Source: Piper betle
Taxonomy: Eukaryota; Streptophyta; Magnoliopsida; Piperales; Piperaceae
Direction: 5' to 3'
DNA length: 64,000 bases
NCBI GenBank assembly: GCA_033002965.1
Contig: JAURVB010012320.1
Coordinates: 248,001-312,000, forward strand
Shown piece after piece: positions 28,701-37,700 of this stretch (its first letter is position 1; every line of letters begins with the position of its first letter). Position numbers and translations under genes: made by a program. The notes below the pieces were generated by a model. That model did no database searches, was not told where the DNA came from, and saw nothing but the letters and a program-made list of their open reading frames with translations.

Positions 28701-31700
28701 AAGACGATGATATGTTGAAGGAAATATTAGTTTAATTGCTTTCTCCATTGTAGGATCTTAATCAGTAATAATTGCCTCAGGATGCTTTCCATCCATGCAT
28801 TTCAAAAATATTTCAAAAAGCCACACAAAAGACTCAGCCTTCTCATTACACAAAAAACACATCCAAATGTTATAGTTTGCCTGTGTGGTTTGCTCCGGTG
28901 AACAGTGCAAAACAAGTGCATATTTATTTGTATTATATATTGTATAAAAAATCATCACATTTGAGAAAAATGATAATTTTTTCTTGCAATTTCATCCGCC
29001 CAAAAACAATGCTTCAATCTATTGTCATCATCAATTTCATAGCAATAAAAAAATGAATCATTCATCTCTTTCATTTCCTCGAAATATTCCATCAATAATT
29101 GGGCATCAATCGCCTTTATCTCTTCTTTATTTCTTTTTTGGGCATTTTTAATATCTATTTCTATACAATCAATATTTTCAGCCCCACTTGCTTCAATTTC
29201 TAGCACAGACATTAGTTGAGAAGTTTTTATGTTAGCCTCTGCAAATGTGTCAATCAAATTTCGGTGCACACTGCTAACATGCCTATGTGACCTGAAAAAA
29301 TGAGTTTTTAATGGTATAAGGAGTGCATGACTATGTCCTTCAAAATGCTTGACTTTCCATGTGCCATCTTTATTTTTAGTTACCCTGATGCATGCTTGAG
29401 ATTCTTCTCTACTTATAGGATAAGTTCTTTTTTTCCTTTCGTGGGTATTTCTCTTTTCGTTTGCTCGTACTCATACCATCATTATTATTATCATCTTCAT
29501 ATCCAATCTGTATTTTACACTCATCTTCTTTTGAATGTCCTTTAGAACACACAAATACTTGAAAACATAACTCTTTTGTTTTGTTATGATAATTTGTACT
29601 ATGTTTGCGTATACCAAATCCGTTCATTTTTTATTAACTAGTGTAGAAGTTGAGTGCATCGTGCAAATAATCAAATTGCATTTCAACATTCGGTTTGAAC
29701 TCATCTTTTACAATAGGATAAAGTGTTGTATTATGTTGGGGTCGACTACTACGGGGGGTGGAAGGGAGTGGCAGAGGTGCGGGCAGGGGTTGTGGGGTTG
29801 GAAGGGGGTGAGGAGCCGCCGGGGGGGTGGAATGGGGCGGCAGAGGGGTAGGGGGTGGGGGGGGGGCGCGGCTGCGGGTGTGGGCTATGTACCGTGGTGG
29901 CGTGGGGGTGGAAGGGGGTGCCGTGGTGGCTGGGGGGCTGTCGGGTGGGGGGGTGGAAGGCAAGGGGCGGTGGGGTGAGGTGGGGGGCAATCGGGCTTTT
30001 ATAGCAATTGGTGGGTGGGAAAGTCGAGCGTGGACCACGGGCAGGAAGGTCGTGTGCGACCGCGCACGAGCAAGGGTGTGTGGGGGGGGGGGGGTGAATG
30101 AGGAGAGCCGCTGGGTAAGATCCAGCGGCTCTCAGGGCAAGCACCGCACTGCAGTTTAACTACCCAATGTGAATAGTCAACAAAACAACGAAGATACAGT
30201 TATAACATAAGACTATGCAAAGTTGCACCACTATTGGTCAATGACATCTCTTATGTTTCATAGCCAAAAGAGCACTAGGCCTCATCAAATATATCTAATA
30301 CATATTATAAAGTCAAAATCAAGGTTTTTCATCTCGGATGACGTTATCGGCCCTTCATCATGGATATACTTTGAAGAAATGTCGGAGAAATATCATAGAT
30401 TTTTGGTAATTGACTGATATTGGTAAAAGAAGAATATAAACATTTGGCATAGATAAACAAAATCATTTCAATAATAATACATACATAAATACACATTAGT
30501 CAAATATGTTACAAGTTATCAAATTTTTTAGGTTAAACATTATTCATGAGATTAATAACATCAATAAAACAATAAAGATTTGGGTGGGTCCATGTATCCA
30601 CATTGATATTGACAATGACAATATCATTTAAGATAAACACAATATTGAGTCTATGCCATGGAATGTTGATACCCTTGCATGTATTCTCTTAGATAATGAT
30701 TGTATTCTTGTTGAGGAATATATTCCAGAATCCTAATTGGGATTATGACATGTTTTGCCGATTAAAACTTATATATAATAAATATAATAAAATATTATTA
30801 GATTAGTAATAGTATAAAAAATAATTGTTCAACATTGCATATTACTATTCCAATAATAAATAATAATCTAGTTAACAACACCAATTTAACGATCAATTTA
30901 AATCACTAACTAATTAGTTCTAATTTATAAAATATATTTTAAACATTTTATAATGATAATTAAATACAAATTAATAATCAAGTAAACAAACCATTATAAC
31001 AATCAATACAAAACACTAAATACTTAACATTTAAAAAATAAAACATTGACAACATATTTAAAAAAGAAAAAAATGATACTCAAGCACAACTTATTTAAAA
31101 ACAAGTTTTTTTACAAAAAAAATATATATTTTTCACAATATGCAACTGATATGCAGACAATATATCATGAATATTGATCAATATCATCTTCACGGGATGC
31201 TTTTGTCTCGCCGGCTCCTCGATACTACATATTGGCAATTTTTTTCCAAAATTTTGCGAAATTCAAAACCATGGTTACAGTCAAGTACCTTTCAGCGGTG
31301 AAGAGCTGAACTTGCATTGAGCTTGCAGTACCCTTTATGGCATGCACCCTCATGGGGAGCACATGATGCAAGCACAAATTAACATATGACCCGCTCTCAT
31401 AGAGAACATGGAAATTCTCAATACGACTTGGGAGAATGAAAATATTATATGGGGACTCTAGTGGCTCCAGGCAAACTCATTTTTGAAAACTATACAATGG
31501 ATCTCATTCTTGAGGATTGTTAAACATTGGAAAGTAAAACATGGTTAGACGGCTAGCAGTAGGTTGGATCCATATCCTCGTCCTATACCTACATGCTTTC
31601 CTTCACACCCACGCAAACTACAACAAGATGACTACCAAAAACCTATACAATAAATGCATATGCAAAGTGTGTATGTGATGACAACGATATTTAAACCATC

Positions 31701-34700
31701 TAGGACATGTGATAAGGAGATGAGTTAAAGACACAACAAATAAGGACATCACTCAAGGGAGGGAGCTATATTATATAACCATACACATACAAGAGATTTC
31801 ATACTACTATCACATACACTGCTCATACCAAACATGTAAATACACCAAGCCATGCATAAGGACGACACATACTAAAAGGACAACATATAAGAGGGCAAAT
31901 GTTTCTCCTAAGAACCTAAGCGTATACATGGCATGACAAAGCATAAACACTAACCTGTGCTATAAGCATATTTCAAAACAGTAAGCAAACATGTAAGAAA
32001 AGCAACTGCTAATTACATGCCTGAGGACACACCCTTTAGGAAGCAAAGCCCTAATACAACAGCTAATAAAATACAAATCATAACAAGAGCTTAACTCCTA
32101 ACAACAAAGCAACCTAAGAGAAGCCTAACCAAAAAAAAGAGCTTAACTCCTAACAACAAAGCAACCTAAGAGAAGCCTAACCAAAAAAAAAAAGAGAGCA
32201 ACAATCAAATGGAGTAAACCTCCTATATGAAGTAAGACTCTAAATTAGCTGGCAAATGAATCCCAACTCCTAAATAAGAAATAAACGCCATCCATCACCA
32301 AGATAACACTAAGAGCAACCGAAGCGGAAATACTTACAACTAATAAAACATGTAATAAGCAACAACTGGGAAAAATCTCATTTATGTGAAGCAAACTCAA
32401 ACAGCATTTCAAACATACAGGCAAGAAGAAAGTGAAACTGTCTATACGCAACAACTGGGAAAAATCCCATGTGAGCAAACTCAAGCAACACTTCAAACAT
32501 ACAAGCAATAAGAAAGTGAAGGTGTCTATGTGGGAGAGAGCTAACTAATAATCACAAAGCAAAAAGTTAGATCCCCACAAACTTAGACCCTTATTGGATT
32601 GAAAAAGTGGATAGTAAACAGAAATAATTTTAAAGCACAAATATTATAAACCAATAAGCACAAATAAATAATAACCAAGGCAATTAAGTAATATGTGTGA
32701 GGCAACACTTAGGTTCAAACTCACAAATATACTATTTTGGCTAATCAATCAAATGATGCAAGTTTTTAAGTGGCCTTAACCTTGTTCACTTAGTTCTCTA
32801 TAGTGATCAAGTTAAACACGAGAATTAAGTGAAGTGTGCAACTGAAATAATCAAAATAAGAAGAATAAGCACACAAAGAGGGAAGGGAAGAGAGAAGATA
32901 CAAAAGAATTTTTGAAGAGGTTCGGAACTCCTACTCTCTTCTAACCCACTAAGTTCTGTGGTTGGGTAGGCTTTTTTAGTTTTACTATGACAACCAATTT
33001 ACTATGACAACCAACTTGTTTAACTTACAAGCAACAACAAGCCTTCCTTCACAATCTCCAAGTACCAAAAATTTTTCAACCAACAAATCTTCCTTATCAA
33101 ACGCCTACTAAGTGCCAAGGATCCTTATAATCAGCTTTTAACACCTTAGGAACCACCACTTGAAGTTAACTCTTCTCTACCAAGCTTGCATTTTGAGCCA
33201 AAAAGTCTTCAAAATATGTACATTCTTTTGGAAGTTTACAAATTAGGCTCACAGACTTGAGCCTTGTCTCATTACAACCCTTTCTTAAGATTTACATAAT
33301 GTAAGCATAAGGATTGCAAGCAAATAAGAATGACTAATCCTAACTACCAAGCTTCAGCATCCAAGTAGCTCAAGAGTTCTAGGGGTTTACTAGCAATATT
33401 AGAGTGCAAAAGTGTATCCCCGAAGGCCCTATTTATAACTTTGGAACCTCCTTCCCAAAATAATAGTTGTTATGGTTTGAATCCCAAAAGTTCGCCTTTT
33501 TCAACTAGTTTTGGAAACTTTTTGAACGATCTGTTGCTGAACCTGGTGAAGTGTGTGTTAATTGTACCGTAACAACACATTTGAGCTAGCCATAGTCTTT
33601 AGTTTACCTTCGGTTGTCCAAGTCTTCTGCCAAAGTCTTTTACTTAAACTCATGTTTTACTAAACTTCTGTCGAATATCAATGTGGATTTTGGTTACTAG
33701 ACTTGCTGAAGTCTTCATAACACCATCTCCACTCTACCTCTAGGAAGATCAGTTGGCCGAAGAGTCTTCGAAGTTCTCTATGCCAGCCTTAGGGTTTTTC
33801 TTTCCAACTTGGATGCCGAACACTGTACCGAGCTCTTCCTTTGCACACCTTGGGTTAAACCCCTCATGCTTTGGCTGCCGAACTTCTTGAGACTTCTCCA
33901 AATTTGGGTCTTCTCCTATGGTTTCACTTAAAGCGTTTGAAGTGTTGCTACACGAACACAAGATTCAACATTCTCCTCATTTTTTATGATGACAATACTA
34001 ATGTATTGTAAACTCTCTAAGTGGTTGGTGTCAATCCTTATGAAACATTCTTGAGTTTGCCTTGAAAGTCTTCAACTCATAAAGTCCTCAAGCTCTAGCC
34101 TATCTTCATGGCTCCATACCTATACAATATTAGTTCAAAAATAATGCAAGGTGCTTTGATATAGAATGCTTATGCCATGATGAATATGTAATCTAAACAA
34201 GTTAGTCATTTTTATTAATTTGCAAAATTACATGTTTAAGTTCAGAGATGACATAACTTTTATGCTCCCCTACATGTAGTAGGCACACTCTCCCTAGACT
34301 CTAGTCCATACAACATATTCATTCTCCCCTTCTGTTATCTCAAAAAAATATTTTTATAGATGGGAAGTGATACAATAAGAGTCTCACTTCAACTCCTTAT
34401 GTTTCACTGAACTTCTATCGTTTGTTGATGTGGATTTCAGTTGCTGAAGTCTTCGCAACACACCATCTCCACTCTTCCTCCAGGATATTGGTTGGCAGAA
34501 CAACCTCTGAAGTCCTGTCAAAGTTCTCTACGTCAGCCTTAGGGGTTTTCTCTTCTGACTTTTAGCTGCCGAACACTTGGCCGAAGTGTCTGCTACACTC
34601 TTCCTATGCACACCGTGGGTTAAACCCTTCATGCTTTTGCTGCTGAAGCTCTTACCGAACTTCTTGAGACTTCTTCTCCAACTATGGGTTTTCCTGTTTT

Positions 34701-37700
34701 GGTTCCTTTGAGGGTGCTTGTGACTCCTATAATTTGGCTTTGAGAGTTTGAAGTGTTGTCACATATACACAAGGTTTAACATTTTCCCCCTTTTTTGTGA
34801 TGACAAGTCCAATGTATTGTGAACTTTCTAAGTAAGTAGTGTCAATCCTTATGAAGAATTCCTTGAGCTTGCCTTTGAAGTCTTTAACTCTTCAAGTTCT
34901 ATCTTTTAACTCCTTGCATCTTCTTTGCTCCATACCTACACAATGTTAGTCAAAAAATAATGCAAGATATCATTCTATGGAATGTTTATGCGATGATGAA
35001 TATGCCATGAAACCTATTGTCAACAAGAGATTGATAATCTAAATTAATTAGTCATTCTTATTAATTCGCAAAATTACAAATTTTAGTCTAATAGATGACT
35101 TATCTCTCATGCTCCCCTACATTTAAGCACACACCCCCTAGAGTCTAGCCCATACAACACATTCAAAAAGGTAGACTAGCACCAACGTATTCATATGAAC
35201 ATAAAAACCAATATAAAAATCAAGTCCTAATTGATTTAAGATCATTAATAATGAGAGGACACAGATAAAATGTAAACTCTAAGAGAAAACAAAGCAAAGC
35301 ATGAGCTTGAAACCTAGAACTACTAACGTCAAAACTACAGTGGTTAAAAAATGAACTACACTAAAACAAACAAGTGATAACTAAAATACTAACACCTCAT
35401 ACACATAAACATGGAGAACAAATTAAAAAAGAATTCTAAACAACCTAACATCACCAAAAGATGCTAAGTCAATGCATGTACATGCATAGATCAACAAAGG
35501 AAATGTAATCTAAACATAAATCATCAATCAAACATGCAAACAACTGATTAAATTGTAAAAACTCCAGTTATAAACAAAACAGCTAAATACAATCCTCATT
35601 CAGTCAAAAAGTGGGATAGATGCTCGAAGAACATGGACACTATATAGGAGGTGTACTTTTGATGATCCAACGAGAGCGGAGCTAGAGGGAGGATTTCTAA
35701 AGCTTAGGAGGGTTGGAGAAGGCTTCCAAGGTGCCTCTCTACAGCTGGAGAGGGGAGGAGGTGAGCGAAGTAGAGGAGGTGCAAAATGAGAGCTTGAGAT
35801 GCCCACAAGTCAGATAGCTTGCGTCTAGGCAGAGTTTGGACTCCTTTAGTGGGAAACAACATCACCCTAAGGTGAAGCAAGAGGCCATACCCTGGTGCAT
35901 CTTCCACCTTATATTAAAGCTGTGCTAGGGCACGTGAAAGCCATGATAAATATGCCATGAGTTAATCATGCCCATGGTTGGGTGCTGGTTCCAGGTCTTC
36001 CTTCCCGCTCGTAGCACCTCCTTTTGATGATGAAAACCAGGCTTTATTATCATCTTTAGATTGTAGCTTTCAACCCAAGAAAAGCCTCAATCGTGGAGGC
36101 TGTTCAAGGGTTACTTCAAGTGGCCAAGCAACCAACTTGTATTCATGAAATGATCTTCATACAACACACAGATCAGCACATGATTGGACATAAGAAGTAA
36201 GAAGGGTTAGAGGATAGCATTTAGGGAGAATATAGAAGGGAAGAGGAGGTAGATCGGTCGGTCAATCAGAGATAGAAAAAGGTATCCATTAATTCAAGCA
36301 AAGCTGGCTGTTCCATACAACATTCGTCCCCTATTTATTAACACTTACAGCCCAAATAGTTACTACAATTTAGCAAGAAGAATCTCTACATAATACCACC
36401 TATAATTCCCTAAAATCAACAACAAAGACTCACTTATCTCTCCCTAAAATCAGCAACAGGATAAGGTTATTTGACTCTTTAAACTAGCAACCAAAAGCAA
36501 AAGTTTTATCCTCGACATCGGCCAGCATAATCATGTGGGCATGGTTTTGTGACTGCATTTTTTACACCTTAGGTAGCCTGTGTCCTGTGACAGGTGGCCT
36601 ACCAGGTTGACTCTCATCCCAAATCATCACTAGGTGACCCAAATGATGGGAGCAAACCCTAACTGTTTGCAGGACCCTATTACACTAAACAAAACTTGAC
36701 ACTTAACTACTAATCTACTACACACATTCTTATGCATACAAAGGGACATACACAAATCTGACATAAACTTTGGCCATGGTTTGTCATTTTGGCTGTATAT
36801 CAGTTGAATGGCAAGTTTTGCAACCTACTAAAGTGAAAACCACTGGCAAAATCAATTTTGCATGTATTATTGCCAATGTTTGGCGAAATTTTTGACCAAT
36901 AATGGTGATTGTCACTGATGAAATTGTCAGCTCCTATTTTGTGGTTCAAACCAATTAATCCATCTATATCAAATTAGTTGTTTAGACCTATTAATCCATT
37001 ATCCCCACCATGTTTTCACCCAATGAGTGATATTGTTAATACGATTTTTGTTTGAAACTTTAATGACCATCTTAATTAATTACAAATCTATTAATTTTAC
37101 TTTTGTAGATTAATTATTTAAGCTTATAAAGTACTTTGTGATTTAACAATTGATGCGTTTAGTGGATTTTTTTATCTTAGTAGATTATTTGTCTGTTACT
37201 GATATTAATTGATTTATATTAACTACGTAAACTGGTAGTTTTGTTAGCTTAATGTGCATGATTGTTCATAAATGTTGTTTGGGGTTCAAATCCATATTTA
37301 TGCTTTCAAAAGCTATAGAATAATCAGCTTTATTTTATAATAATATATTATAACCATCACAAATTTTTCTAAAAAATGTGGGCACATATCTGATATCTCG
37401 GCTAACCGGATGTCCAAAACAAAACTGAAATCCGAAATTTCAATCCTTTGCTTTGGCGCTAAATTGTACTGGTGGATGGGCTATCTACCAGTATGTGGAC
37501 TACTTAACTTGGTTAAGCAAGCAAGATTGGATGGTCTTCCTAACACATTAACGAATGAAAAATTTTCAGACCGCCTACAATGTACTACGACTGGCGTAGG
37601 AGTACTAATCCCAGATAAAACTTAAGTCTAACGAGCCAGGTTTTAAACTCCATCTTAAATATACTCTTGAACAGGGACTTGCCCTTACATTATTGATCTA

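Noticed and set aside
27550..30038. Domesticated FAR1/FRS transcription factor gene
   Set aside because: The domain order fits, but two tandem stops, frameshifts and loss of the first catalytic Asp make an inactive transposon remnant more likely.
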